Below, one piece after another: positions 11,049-21,576 of a stretch of DNA of 64,000 nucleotides (position 1 is the first letter of the stretch; every line of letters begins with the position of its first letter). Location of the stretch: NCBI GenBank assembly GCA_023091665.1, contig JALJCQ010000022.1:62001-126000 (forward strand), given 5' to 3'. The notes under the pieces were generated by a model. It was not told where the DNA came from and did not search any database. It saw nothing but the letters and a program-made list of their open reading frames with translations. The position numbers and the translations under genes were made by a program. The stretch is from Pythium myriotylum (lineage: Eukaryota > Oomycota > Peronosporomycetes > Pythiales > Pythiaceae).

Positions 11049-12560
11049 GTATTTGCCGGGGGTTTTGATCTTGCCAGACCACTCGCCGGCCGCGTTTGGT
11101 TGATCGAGTCTTTTGCTCGCTTTGATGTAGTCGTATTTTGTGCTCTCCCATTTCTGGCTCCATATCTCTTTGATTTTTTTAATCACGAAGGTTTCTGAGG
11201 GCTGACAGAGATGTGTTGCGTTCGCAGGAAAGTATCGCACATCAATGTTTCTTGTCACTAAAACCGCTTTGACCTCAGGTGATGACCCGTGGCCGCTTGC
11301 ATTGTCCACGAACAATTCTTTCTGTTCGGCAGCGTGGAGTTGCAGCGGACGTCCTGAATCCACTCACCAAACTTCCGCTTGTCCATCCAACCTTGGGCTG
11401 CGAGCGATAACAAATACCCTTCACATCATCTGGCACATCCCTGATGGGATAGCTCGATTTGTCGTTTTTGAATATCATCATTGGGGTGCAAAGGCGGGCT
11501 GCGCTGCCACCGCATAGTTTGACGACCATCGTCATCCCCTCTCCTCCAGACACAACGTCCATGTACTTGATTTCCTCATCACCACGAAAACCGAGAGTTT
11601 TACCGTTGTCCATGTCCACCATGAAGTGCGTTTCGTCCATGTTAGTAATCGTATCGTCATCGAGAACCTTTGCATCAAAATCTCTCTTCAGCTGACCAAG
11701 GTCGTACGCCACAGACCGCTCGATGAATTCAGTCTTGATGGCACTCACACTCTTTATGTTTTTTTTTCTTGGTACGATGTTGCACTTGTCACAGAAGTGT
11801 TGGACCCACCGGATATTGATCTTGTCCAAGATGAGCTTTCCGTCTTTGTCTCTCGTAGCCATGTTGAATTTTTCCGATGTTGATGACTGGATGATCCACC
11901 TCGCAGCCTGCTCCAACAACCGATGCGAGAGCTTCACACCGAGCTTGCGCAGCAAATTGAATTCATCTTTGGGTATGGGTAGATCCACTTGACCCACTCA
12001 CTAGGCTTTCTACCACAGCCGGGTGCGGCCTTTATCATCATTTGCTTGACTTGGTTCGGGTGCAGCTGCACCACACTCACGCGCTTCGTCTTCAGGAGCT
12101 TATCACGATTGTTCCACCACTGACGAGCTTTTTCTTGGTTGGCGTGTTTGGTGCAAGAGCGAAAATACGCAGGAAACTGATCGAGTGCGATCGCTCTGAA
12201 GTTCGTCTCACCCTTTTTTTCTCTTGTTCAATCACCCAGAGCACCACTTCTCGCTTGTGTGCCAATGGCACGACATGCTGAGCAACACGATCCCCCTTGG
12301 CACGACTACGCTTGGTCGTCACAGGGTTCGAACGTGTTGCAGGTGGCGTCATCTTGTGCTGGGGGGCTGTTTGGGTGTACCGGGCGTTCGTTTTGCTTGG
12401 CTGCCTTCGCCGCAGTGATGTTGCAGGGCTCGCACCGCACAAAGCCGCCGTATCCTCCCGTGATTGGCGTGCCGCAAAAGACGTGGCAGCGGCGCCCGCA
12501 ACGATCACAACGGTGCGACACATCGCTCGCATCATCGGCACAGGTTGGGCACGACTCCAT
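11049..12560 (-). pseudogene. Pogo-like DDE transposase remnant (unit 4)
   Basis: Consensus version of the remnant described at 2085-3596. Confidence 0.7.
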
Positions 12561-12810
12561 CTTGTGTGTTGCGGTATCGCGGCTTCAGTGAGTTTTGAGA
12601 GAGCACAGCACAGACACCAGCGTCCGGCGACAGTCTGGATACCCCAGTTCTATTTGTGGCATCGCAAGGGCATCGCAATGCCGCACTGATGCAGAGCGAT
12701 CGTTCTCTCTGATCTTTCTTTGACTGTGAAACCGCTCCGCTTCAAACTATTCCCGCGGGCACTTTCCTCCGCCAGGAGGCAATCACACATAATGGTCTGA
12801 GCAAAACAGA

Positions 12811-13533
12811 TGGACGCGCAGACTAATTATCAACTCAGACTAATTGCAGTTAACGATGTACTGCCGAGATATATCGGCCCGTTCAAGGTGTTGAAGCGGA
12901 GTGGAAACTCCTACAGGGTCGACCTGCCAACACGGTTGCAGACGCACCCGACGTACTACGTCGGCTCTTCGTCATGAAGAATCCACGGACGAAGAGTCGT
13001 CGGAAACAATTCCAAGCGGAGTTGGGGTCGATATACGACTACCCGCAGTCGTGCACGAGAGCGTGCCCGTCATGGACGATTCCTCGGGCGACTCTATCGC
13101 GATGCAGGATTCTGCAAGTGGCGTGGCTAGTCCACACGGCGAAGCGCCAAGACGCTCGGCACGGCTTGCTCAAGCCCGTCGAAGTTCGACATGGTCGTCG
13201 GATGCGACAATAGTGTCGTCAGCACGACCTCGGGTTACGATTGCCAAACCCGAAGGAGCACGTCGGGTCCCCGACACTGGTGTCAAGACCAGAAGGAAAG
13301 CGCTGCGACCGGTGCGCGCTCCTTTGCCTGTGATCGACAGGAATGGCGAACGCCATTATCACGTCGAGTCTCTCGACAGTGTGCGTGTGCACAATGGCGT
13401 CCGCCAGCTCTTGGTCAAGTGGCTTGGATATCCAAGCAACCAGAGCTCCTGGGTGGATGAGAGTATTCTCAGGCAAGATTGCTCTGATCTTGTTCGCGCA
13501 TGCGAACATGATCATCCTAGATGGTTCCAGTAG
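12811..13533 (+). pseudogene. Gypsy integrase C-terminus with chromodomain (unit 4)
   Basis: Consensus version of the remnant described at 3847-4569. Confidence 0.75.
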
Positions 13534-13564
13534 GTGGGACCGACCACCTCCATCAAGATGAGAA

Positions 13565-13923
13565 TGTTGAAGATGATGCGCCTCGAACCCAGCGTCATCA
13601 TTCCAGTTGAAGCTCGGCAGTTGAAGCTCGGCTGTAGAAGATTCTCCTGCAGAAGATTCTCCGTGGAAGATTCGACATGTGGAAGATTCGACATGTGGAA
13701 GATTCTCCGTCTGGTTCTGGTTTGAATCCAGTGCCACCCATCGACTTCGTTGAAGTATCCACGAAGTCAGTTTATGTTTGCATATGTTTACGATAGGTAG
13801 GACATACATTTGATTATGGTAGCGTAGGACACACACAGACGGCTTAGAGGTAGCAGTAGCGAACTAAGTCCCGATCAATTCACTTTGCATTTTGCATCCC
13901 ACCAACCAAGCGACCTTCCAACA
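13565..13923 (+). repeat. Copia LTR, 359-bp variant
   Basis: Shared LTR between composite units 4 and 5. It is the last 359-bp LTR before the array switches to the 343-bp type. Confidence 0.95.
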
Positions 13924-14036
13924 GGCCGTGCAGTCAAGAAGACTGGCACGTGCAACTACTGCGGCAAGATCGGTCATTGGGCCGCGGAGTGCCACTCGCG
14001 TGTCAAGGACAACGGCAACGGCAGTTCGAGATAGTA

Positions 14037-15548
14037 GTATTTGCCGGGGGTTTTGATCTTGCCAGACCACTCGCCGGCCGCGTTTGGTTGATCGAGTCTT
14101 TTGCTCGCTTTGATGTAGTCGTATTTTGTGCTCTCCCATTTCTGGCTCCATATCTCTTTGATTTTTTTAATCACGAAGGTTTCTGAGGGCTGACAGAGAT
14201 GTGTTGCGTTCGCAGGAAAGTATCGCACATCAATGTTTCTTGTCACTAAAACCGCTTTGACCTCAGGTGATGACCCGTGGCCGCTTGCATTGTCCACGAA
14301 CAATTCTTTCTGTTCGGCAGCGTGGAGTTGCAGCGGACGTCCTGAATCCACTCACCAAACTTCCGCTTGTCCATCCAACCTTGGGCTGCGAGCGATAACA
14401 AATACCCTTCACATCATCTGGCACATCCCTGATGGGATAGCTCGATTTGTCGTTTTTGAATATCATCATTGGGGTGCAAAGGCGGGCTGCGCTGCCACCG
14501 CATAGTTTGACGACCATCGTCATCCCCTCTCCTCCAGACACAACGTCCATGTACTTGATTTCCTCATCACCACGAAAACCGAGAGTTTTACCGTTGTCCA
14601 TGTCCACCATGAAGTGCGTTTCGTCCATGTTAGTAATCGTATCGTCATCGAGAACCTTTGCATCAAAATCTCTCTTCAGCTGACCAAGGTCGTACGCCAC
14701 AGACCGCTCGATGAATTCAGTCTTGATGGCACTCACACTCTTTATGTTTTTTTTTCTTGGTACGATGTTGCACTTGTCACAGAAGTGTTGGACCCACCGG
14801 ATATTGATCTTGTCCAAGATGAGCTTTCCGTCTTTGTCTCTCGTAGCCATGTTGAATTTTTCCGATGTTGATGACTGGATGATCCACCTCGCAGCCTGCT
14901 CCAACAACCGATGCGAGAGCTTCACACCGAGCTTGCGCAGCAAATTGAATTCATCTTTGGGTATGGGTAGATCCACTTGACCCACTCACTAGGCTTTCTA
15001 CCACAGCCGGGTGCGGCCTTTATCATCATTTGCTTGACTTGGTTCGGGTGCAGCTGCACCACACTCACGCGCTTCGTCTTCAGGAGCTTATCACGATTGT
15101 TCCACCACTGACGAGCTTTTTCTTGGTTGGCGTGTTTGGTGCAAGAGCGAAAATACGCAGGAAACTGATCGAGTGCGATCGCTCTGAAGTTCGTCTCACC
15201 CTTTTTTTCTCTTGTTCAATCACCCAGAGCACCACTTCTCGCTTGTGTGCCAATGGCACGACATGCTGAGCAACACGATCCCCCTTGGCACGACTACGCT
15301 TGGTCGTCACAGGGTTCGAACGTGTTGCAGGTGGCGTCATCTTGTGCTGGGGGGCTGTTTGGGTGTACCGGGCGTTCGTTTTGCTTGGCTGCCTTCGCCG
15401 CAGTGATGTTGCAGGGCTCGCACCGCACAAAGCCGCCGTATCCTCCCGTGATTGGCGTGCCGCAAAAGACGTGGCAGCGGCGCCCGCAACGATCACAACG
15501 GTGCGACACATCGCTCGCATCATCGGCACAGGTTGGGCACGACTCCAT
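14037..15548 (-). pseudogene. Pogo-like DDE transposase remnant (unit 5)
   Basis: Same disrupted frames as in the other units. No substitution specific to this copy was noticed. Confidence 0.7.
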
Positions 15549-15798
15549 CTTGTGTGTTGCGGTATCGCGGCTTCAGTGAGTTTTGAGAGAGCACAGCACA
15601 GACACCAGCGTCCGGCGACAGTCTGGATACCCCAGTTCTATTTGTGGCATCGCAAGGGCATCGCAATGCCGCACTGATGCAGAGCGATCGTTCTCTCTGA
15701 TCTTTCTTTGACTGTGAAACCGCTCCGCTTCAAACTATTCCCGCGGGCACTTTCCTCCGCCAGGAGGCAATCACACATAATGGTCTGAGCAAAACAGA

Positions 15799-16521
15799 TG
15801 GACGCGCAGACTAATTATCAACTCAGACTAATTGCAGTTAACGATGTACTGCCGAGATATATCGGCCCGTTCAAGGTGTTGAAGCGGAGTGGAAACTCCT
15901 ACAGGGTCGACCTGCCAACACGGTTGCAGACGCACCCGACGTACTACGTCGGCTCTTCGTCATGAAGAATCCACGGACGAAGAGTCGTCGGAAACAATTC
16001 CAAGCGGAGTTGGGGTCGATATACGACTACCCGCAGTCGTGCACGAGAGCGTGCCCGTCATGGACGATTCCTCGGGCGACTCTATCGCGATGCAGGATTC
16101 TGCAAGTGGCGTGGCTAGTCCACACGGCGAAGCGCCAAGACGCTCGGCACGGCTTGCTCAAGCCCGTCGAAGTTCGACATGGTCGTCGGATGCGACAATA
16201 GTGTCGTCAGCACGACCTCGGGTTACGATTGCCAAACCCGAAGGAGCACGTCGGGTCCCCGACACTGGTGTCAAGACCAGAAGGAAAGCGCTGCAACCGG
16301 TGCGCGCTCCTTTGCCTGTGATCGACAGGAATGGCGAACGCCATTATCACGTCGAGTCTCTCGACAGTGTGCGTGTGCACAATGGCGTCCGCCAGCTCTT
16401 GGTCAAGTGGCTTGGATATCCAAGCAACCAGAGCTCCTGGGTGGATGAGAGTATTCTCAGGCAAGATTGCTCTGATCTTGTTCGCGCATGCGAACATGAT
16501 CATCCTAGATGGTTCCAGTAG
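15799..16521 (+). pseudogene. Gypsy integrase C-terminus with chromodomain (unit 5)
   Basis: The A at 16295 changes one Arg to Gln in the linker before the chromodomain. The chromodomain itself is unchanged. Confidence 0.75.
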
Positions 16522-16547
16522 GTGGGACCGACCACCTCCATCAAGAT

Positions 16548-16552
16548 GAGAA
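16548..16552. repeat. Left target-site duplication GAGAA
   Basis: GAGAA abuts the TG end of the LTR at 16553 and recurs immediately after the CA end at 26248. Five bases is the usual duplication length for copia integrases. The gypsy-derived sequence on the two sides therefore appears to be one interrupted locus. Confidence 0.7.
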
Positions 16553-16895
16553 TGTTGAAGATGATGCGCCTCGAACCCAGCGTCATCATTCCAGTTGAAG
16601 CTCGGCAGTTGAAGCTCGGCTGTAGAAGATTCTCCTGCAGAAGATTCTCCGTGGAAGATTCGACATGTGGAAGATTCTCCGTCTGGTTCTGGTTTGAATC
16701 CAGTGCCACCCATCGACTTCGTTGAAGTATCCACGAAGTCAGTTTATGTTTGCATATGTTTACGATAGGTAGGACATACATTTGATTATGGTAGCGTAGG
16801 ACACACACAGACGGCTTAGAGGTAGCAGTAGCGAACTAAGTCCCGATCAATTCACTTTGCATTTTGCATCCCACCAACCAAGCGACCTTCCAACA
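16553..16895 (+). repeat. Copia LTR, 343-bp variant
   Basis: 5' LTR of copy 1. It has a single GATTCGACATGTGGAA unit. Other features seen in it are a GACTTCG/CGAAGTC stem-loop near 16713-16738 and the candidate core promoter near its 3' end. All LTRs in the window share these elements. Confidence 0.95.
16852..16868 (+). promoter_or_regulatory. Candidate oomycete-type core promoter in the LTR
   Basis: TCACTTTGCATTTTGC fits the oomycete Inr (YCAYTYY) followed by the flanking promoter region (MWTTTNC), with the GC spacing of the published core motif. Transcription would start at the A near 16854, only about 42 bp before the LTR end and about 46 bp before the first ATG. A leader that short is usual for oomycete genes. 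The motif is in every full LTR. The start site has not been mapped. Confidence 0.6.
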
Positions 16896-16907
16896 GGTTA
16901 TGAGCCC
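16896..16907 (+). promoter_or_regulatory. Primer-binding site, half-tRNA type
   Basis: GGTTATGAGCCC follows the LTR directly and is complementary to the anticodon arm of initiator tRNA-Met (CAU in the loop). Internal, half-tRNA priming of this type is known for Drosophila copia. The site overlaps the gag start codon at 16900. Confidence 0.85.
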
Positions 16908-19900
16908 AAGCCCAGCCGACTCTGCCTCCACCGACTTCGCCTCCCCAGCCTTCGCCATGGATTCGACCACCCCAGCTCGCATCAACAAGTTCGACGGAAC
17001 CAACTTCCACACATGGAAGTTCAAGATGCAGATGGTGCTCGAAGAACGCGACGTCTGGGAAGTTGTCTGTGGAGAGGTCAAACTCGAGCAGTGCCAGACC
17101 GACGCGGACCGAGCCCTCTTCAAGAAGAAGTCTCGCAAGGCGCTCGCGATGATCTGTCTCGCGATGGAAGACTCGCAGCTCCCGCTGGTCCGGTCGGCGA
17201 GTGGTGCGCAAGATGCATGGTCAAGACTGGAAGAACACTTCGAGAAGAAGAGCCTTGCCAACAAGCTCTTTCTTCGTCGTCGTTTCTTCACGACCATGAT
17301 GGAAGAAGGTGACGATGTGCTCACGCACATCAACAAGCTCAAGACCCTGGCCGAGCAACTCGACGCAGTCGGCGCTCCGGTCAGCGAAGACGACTTGGTG
17401 ATCACGCTTCTCGGCAGTCTCAGCGAGTCGTACCAGTTCCTCATCACGGCGTTGGAGTCGCGTGTCGACGCGCTCACGTGGGAACTCGTGACGTCTCGGC
17501 TGCTCCATGAAGACATGAAGCGCAAGGAGCAAGGTGGCGACGGAGCCACGCTTGGCCAAGCGTTCATGACAAGTGACGCGAAGCCCAAGGGCCGTGCAGT
17601 CAAGAAGACTGGCACGTGCAACTACTGCGGCAAGATCGGTCATTGGGCCGCGGAGTGCCACTCGCGTGTCAAGGACAACGGCAACGGCAACGGCAACGGC
17701 AACTCCGGCGGCAACGGCAACGGCAACGGCAACCCTCGGCAACGGTTCCAGCGAGCGAACCTTGCGCGAGATGAAGACCCCGGCGAGTACCTGTTCTCGG
17801 TCGGGAAGACCCAAGGCAAGTCGAGTCAATCCACGGCGTGGTTGGTCGACTCGGGTGCGACTCAGCACATGTCGCGAACCAAGCAGTTCATGATGAACTA
17901 CAAGAAGATTGACCCAGTCGACGTGCATCTGGCCGATGATGGCACGGTCCAAGCAGTTGGCGTGGGAGACATTCTCATGTCGATGAAGACTCCAAGCGGT
18001 GTCAAGAAGGGTTTGCTCACCAACGTGTGGCATATCCCCAAGCTCAGCCGCAACCTGTTCTCGGTCGGAAGATTCACGAAGGACGTTGCTCCCGTGACGT
18101 TCGACAAGGACGGTTGCTTCGTCGTTCTCAAGGGCGCCAAGCGGACCATCGGCACTCGTATCGGCAAGGGTCTGTTCAAGCTCAACATGTCTCCAGTATC
18201 GACTGAAGCAGCCCACGCCGCCAGTGCAAGACGAGGTCGCGCCATGTCCAAGTCGTACCTCTGGCACCTCCGACTCGGTCACATCGGCTTCAGCGGTCTC
18301 GAAGCCATCGTCAAGAAGGACCTCGCCGACGGACTCGATATCGGGTCCGTGCAGGAATGGGAGGTCTGTGAAGGCTGTGCACTCGGCAAGCTGACTCGCG
18401 TCAAGTTCCAGTCGGGCACGACCAAGCGGTCTGCGAATCTGCTTGACGTCGTGTACAGCGATGTGGCCGGCCCCATGAAGACTCCGACTTTCGGCGGCAT
18501 GAAGTACTTCGCCACGTTCACCGACGACAAGTCTCGACTGTGCAAGTTGTACCTCATGCGGTCCAAGGACGAAGTCTACGACAAGTTCGTCGAGTTCGTC
18601 AACTGGGCCGAGAACCAAACCGGTCGTCGAGTCAAGGTGCTTCGAACCGACGGCGGCGGCGAGTACCAGTCGGCCAAGCTTGCCAAGTTCTGTCGCAAGC
18701 GTGGCATCGAGCACGACGTCACGCCGCCATACACGCCTCAGTTGAACGGTGTGGCGGAGCGCATGAACCGAACCATCGGTGAGTGTGGTCGTTGCAAGCT
18801 CCACCATGCCAACTTGTCCGACGAGTACTGGGGCGAAGCCGTCATGACTGCAGTCGAAGTTCGCAACCGACTTCCGACCCGCGCTCAAGACTTGTACAAG
18901 TCGCCGTACGAAGAATGGTACGGGAAGAAGCCCTTGCTCGCCAACTTCAAGGTGTTCGGCTGCCATGCGTACGTCCACGTGCCGAAGGAGAAGCGGTCGA
19001 AGTTCGACGCCCGAGCCATCTTGTGTCGGTTCCTCGGCTACTCGGACCACGAGAAGGCGTATCGGTTTGAAGAAATCGCAACCGGCCGGATCGTGATCAG
19101 TCGAGACGCGCAGTTCATGGAAGACACGTTCGACGATGGCAAGCGCGAAGAACCCTGGAGCAAGTCCGTCGAGTTCCGCGACGAGGATGATGATCAAGAT
19201 CAAGATGAAGCAACCGACAACCAAGATGATGAAGACATGGGTGAGCAGCCAGCCTCACCAGCACCAAGTCAGCGCAGCTACGAGCGACCGGAGTGGCAAC
19301 AGGGCCAGCGGTCGCAGCGTCCAGCAGCACCAGCATCGGCCCAGCAGCCGAATGTCGACTACGCACCAGGGTCCAAGCGCCACTCTCGCACCCACTCGCT
19401 CGAGAACCTGGCTGAACCGCCAGTTGAGAAGCGCTACGGACGGGTTGGACGCACAAGTGGTGCGACTCCACCACCCACGCAAGGTCCAAGGACATCGCTC
19501 GAAGATCTGTCTGCACTGCTCACGTCGATCGAAGAGGAAGGCGTAGAAGATGAAGATGAAGAAGGCGAAGACGTGCAAGAACAAGGGGGAGAAGACCAAG
19601 ATTACGAAGAGTTTGCTCTCGTCGTGAATTCAGGGGGAGAGTTGCCGACATCGTTCAAGTCGGCGAAGGAATCCGACGACGCCAGCAACTGGAAGGAAGC
19701 CTGCGACTCCGAGCTCGAGTCGCTCAAGAAGAACGAGACCTGGGACCTAGTCCCTTTGCCAGCCGGACGCAAGGCCATCACCAGCAAGTGGGTGTTCAAG
19801 GTCAAGGAAACCGCCGAAGGACTCGTCGAACGGTACAAGGCTCGACTCGTTGCCAAGGGGTTCCTGCAGAAGTACGGCATCGACTTCGAAGAGACGTTCG

Positions 19901-21267
19901 CACCCGTCGCCAAGTTCACGTCGATCCGCACCATCCTCAGCATCGCCGCTCGACACAAGCTCATGATCCATCAGATGGATGTCAAGACGGCGTTCCTGAA
20001 CGGCAACCTCGACGAAGAAATCTACATGAAGCAGCCCGAAGGCTTCGTCGACCAGCGCCACCCCGACTACGTGTGCAAGCTCAAGCGCTCGCTCTACGGT
20101 CTCAAGCAGTCGCCACGCATGTGGAACCAGACCATCGACGCCTTCATGCGCAAGGTCGGCTTCACCAAGTGCGAGATGGACCACTGCGTGTACGTGAAGC
20201 GGAGCGGCTCAGCGATGATCTTCGTGGTGATCTACGTCGACGACCTCATCCTCGCCTGCAACAGCCTCGAGTTGCTCACGGCGACCAAGCGTGCACTCAG
20301 CGAACGCTTCGAGATGTCCGACCTCGGCGAACTCAAGTACTGCCTCGGCATGGAAGTTGATCAAGACCCCAAGTCCGGCGACGTGACCATGCGGCAGACC
20401 AAGTTCCTGCAGTCGATCCTGACCAAGTTCGGCATGCAAGACTGCAAACCAGTGAGGACTCCTCAAGACCCCGGACTGAAGCTGACCAAGGCCATGTGCG
20501 AGGGTGGTTGCAAGCACGAAGACACCATGAAGAACGTGCCGTACCGAAGTGCAGTCGGCGCACTCATGTACCTCATGGTCGGCACTCGACCAGACCTCGC
20601 AGCGGCAGTCGGCACACTCAGCCAGTTCGCCGCGGACCCGTGTCCAACACATTGGCAAGCTCTCAAGCGTGTGCTCCGGTATCTGCAAGCGACTCCGACC
20701 TACGGCCTGCAGTTCTCGGCATCGAACGACGGAAGACTGGTCGGCTACTCCGACGCCGACTGGGCTGGCGACATCGAGTCACGTCGAAGCACCAGCGGCT
20801 ACGTGTTCATGCTCAACGGCGGATGCATCAGCTGGCGCAGCAAGAAGCAGCGAACTGTCGCCCTCTCCTCGACCGAAGCAGAGTACATGGCTCTATCGGA
20901 AGCGATCCAAGAAGCCGTGTGGCTCAAGGCATTCCTGTGCGAACTCGGCGAAGTTGCAAGCGACCAAGCGCTCACGGTGTACGAAGACAACCAAGGTGCG
21001 ATCGCGTTGGCCAAGAACCCCGAGTTCCACAAGCGCACCAAGCACATCGACATTCGCTACCACTTCGTTCGTGAGAAGGTCGAGGACGGTCAGGTGTGTC
21101 TGCAGTATTGCCCGACCCAAGACATGCTTGCCGACATCATGACCAAGCCGATCCCCACTGTCCAGTTCGACGTGCTCCGCACCAAGCTTGGTGTTCAAGA
21201 CGCAGTCGAGTCGAGGGGGAGTGTTGAAGATGATGCGCCTCGAACCCAGCGTCATCATTCCAGTTGA
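16900..21267 (+). CDS. Copia Gag-Pol polyprotein, copy 1
   Basis: A 1,455-residue single ORF that should yield Gag, protease, integrase, reverse transcriptase and RNase H after processing. I start at ATG 16900 because the frame upstream, inside the LTR, has only a TTG. Visible in order: Gag with a CCHC knuckle at 240-253 followed by an Asn-Gly repeat, protease DSGA at 317, integrase HHCC zinc (H456, H461, C490, C493), and integrase catalytic D521, D584, E620 with the D-35-E spacing of copia. Next are an acidic/Pro-rich linker at about 770-920, RT with YVDD at 1112-1115, and RNase H with D1285, E1326/E1328 and D1363. The stop lies 46 bases into the 3' LTR, so the last 14-15 residues are LTR-coded. 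No break was seen. Confidence 0.95.
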   Translation: MSPSPADSASTDFASPAFAMDSTTPARINKFDGTNFHTWKFKMQMVLEERDVWEVVCGEVKLEQCQTDADRALFKKKSRKALAMICLAMEDSQLPLVRSASGAQDAWSRLEEHFEKKSLANKLFLRRRFFTTMMEEGDDVLTHINKLKTLAEQLDAVGAPVSEDDLVITLLGSLSESYQFLITALESRVDALTWELVTSRLLHEDMKRKEQGGDGATLGQAFMTSDAKPKGRAVKKTGTCNYCGKIGHWAAECHSRVKDNGNGNGNGNSGGNGNGNGNPRQRFQRANLARDEDPGEYLFSVGKTQGKSSQSTAWLVDSGATQHMSRTKQFMMNYKKIDPVDVHLADDGTVQAVGVGDILMSMKTPSGVKKGLLTNVWHIPKLSRNLFSVGRFTKDVAPVTFDKDGCFVVLKGAKRTIGTRIGKGLFKLNMSPVSTEAAHAASARRGRAMSKSYLWHLRLGHIGFSGLEAIVKKDLADGLDIGSVQEWEVCEGCALGKLTRVKFQSGTTKRSANLLDVVYSDVAGPMKTPTFGGMKYFATFTDDKSRLCKLYLMRSKDEVYDKFVEFVNWAENQTGRRVKVLRTDGGGEYQSAKLAKFCRKRGIEHDVTPPYTPQLNGVAERMNRTIGECGRCKLHHANLSDEYWGEAVMTAVEVRNRLPTRAQDLYKSPYEEWYGKKPLLANFKVFGCHAYVHVPKEKRSKFDARAILCRFLGYSDHEKAYRFEEIATGRIVISRDAQFMEDTFDDGKREEPWSKSVEFRDEDDDQDQDEATDNQDDEDMGEQPASPAPSQRSYERPEWQQGQRSQRPAAPASAQQPNVDYAPGSKRHSRTHSLENLAEPPVEKRYGRVGRTSGATPPPTQGPRTSLEDLSALLTSIEEEGVEDEDEEGEDVQEQGGEDQDYEEFALVVNSGGELPTSFKSAKESDDASNWKEACDSELESLKKNETWDLVPLPAGRKAITSKWVFKVKETAEGLVERYKARLVAKGFLQKYGIDFEETFAPVAKFTSIRTILSIAARHKLMIHQMDVKTAFLNGNLDEEIYMKQPEGFVDQRHPDYVCKLKRSLYGLKQSPRMWNQTIDAFMRKVGFTKCEMDHCVYVKRSGSAMIFVVIYVDDLILACNSLELLTATKRALSERFEMSDLGELKYCLGMEVDQDPKSGDVTMRQTKFLQSILTKFGMQDCKPVRTPQDPGLKLTKAMCEGGCKHEDTMKNVPYRSAVGALMYLMVGTRPDLAAAVGTLSQFAADPCPTHWQALKRVLRYLQATPTYGLQFSASNDGRLVGYSDADWAGDIESRRSTSGYVFMLNGGCISWRSKKQRTVALSSTEAEYMALSEAIQEAVWLKAFLCELGEVASDQALTVYEDNQGAIALAKNPEFHKRTKHIDIRYHFVREKVEDGQVCLQYCPTQDMLADIMTKPIPTVQFDVLRTKLGVQDAVESRGSVEDDAPRTQRHHSS
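21213..21221 (+). promoter_or_regulatory. Polypurine tract
   Basis: GAGGGGGAG directly precedes the LTR TG at 21222. It is the expected plus-strand primer and lies inside the coding region of Gag-Pol. Confidence 0.85.
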
Positions 21268-21564
21268 AGCTCGGCAGTTGAAGCTCGGCTGTAGAAGATT
21301 CTCCTGCAGAAGATTCTCCGTGGAAGATTCGACATGTGGAAGATTCTCCGTCTGGTTCTGGTTTGAATCCAGTGCCACCCATCGACTTCGTTGAAGTATC
21401 CACGAAGTCAGTTTATGTTTGCATATGTTTACGATAGGTAGGACATACATTTGATTATGGTAGCGTAGGACACACACAGACGGCTTAGAGGTAGCAGTAG
21501 CGAACTAAGTCCCGATCAATTCACTTTGCATTTTGCATCCCACCAACCAAGCGACCTTCCAACA
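21222..21564 (+). repeat. Copia LTR shared by copies 1 and 2 (343 bp)
   Basis: It is preceded by a polypurine tract and followed by a primer-binding site, so it acts as the 3' LTR of one element and the 5' LTR of the next. Confidence 0.95.
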
Positions 21565-21576
21565 GGTTATGAGCCC
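21565..21576 (+). promoter_or_regulatory. Primer-binding site of copy 2
   Basis: GGTTATGAGCCC, identical to copy 1, directly after the shared LTR. Confidence 0.85.

Larger units (their letters stand above)
10936..13564 (+). mobile_element. Composite nested-TE segment, tandem unit 4 of 5
   Basis: I noticed no private substitution in this unit. It represents the consensus of the five. Confidence 0.85.
13924..16552 (+). mobile_element. Composite nested-TE segment, tandem unit 5 of 5
   Basis: Last composite copy, directly upstream of the first complete copia element. Its private change is A at 16295 (G elsewhere). It ends in GAGAA at 16548-16552. Confidence 0.85.
16553..21564 (+). mobile_element. 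Complete Ty1/copia element, copy 1
   Basis: 343-bp LTRs (16553-16895 and 21222-21564), primer-binding site, one long Gag-Pol ORF and a polypurine tract are all present. It is structurally a potentially autonomous element. Its 3' LTR is also the 5' LTR of copy 2, with no bases between, so the pair is a head-to-tail tandem and not two independent insertions. Confidence 0.95.

Noticed and set aside
16682..16710. GGTTTGAATCC in the LTR resembling a tRNA B box with a T-arm-like hairpin
   Set aside because: No matching A box or cloverleaf at a suitable distance, and the T stem is only four pairs. Probably chance.
16864..16899. In-frame extension of Gag-Pol into the LTR beginning at a TTG
   Set aside because: TTG is not a normal eukaryotic start, the segment lies in the LTR, and ATG at 16900 is the first ATG after the predicted transcription start.
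17221..19224. A 667-codon open frame on the minus strand antisense to copia gag-pol, repeated at 21890-23893 and in pieces elsewhere
   Set aside because: It mirrors the strongly biased codons (C/G third positions) of the real Gag-Pol frame. It has no recognisable motif and begins and ends at arbitrary places. Conservation follows from the sense frame.
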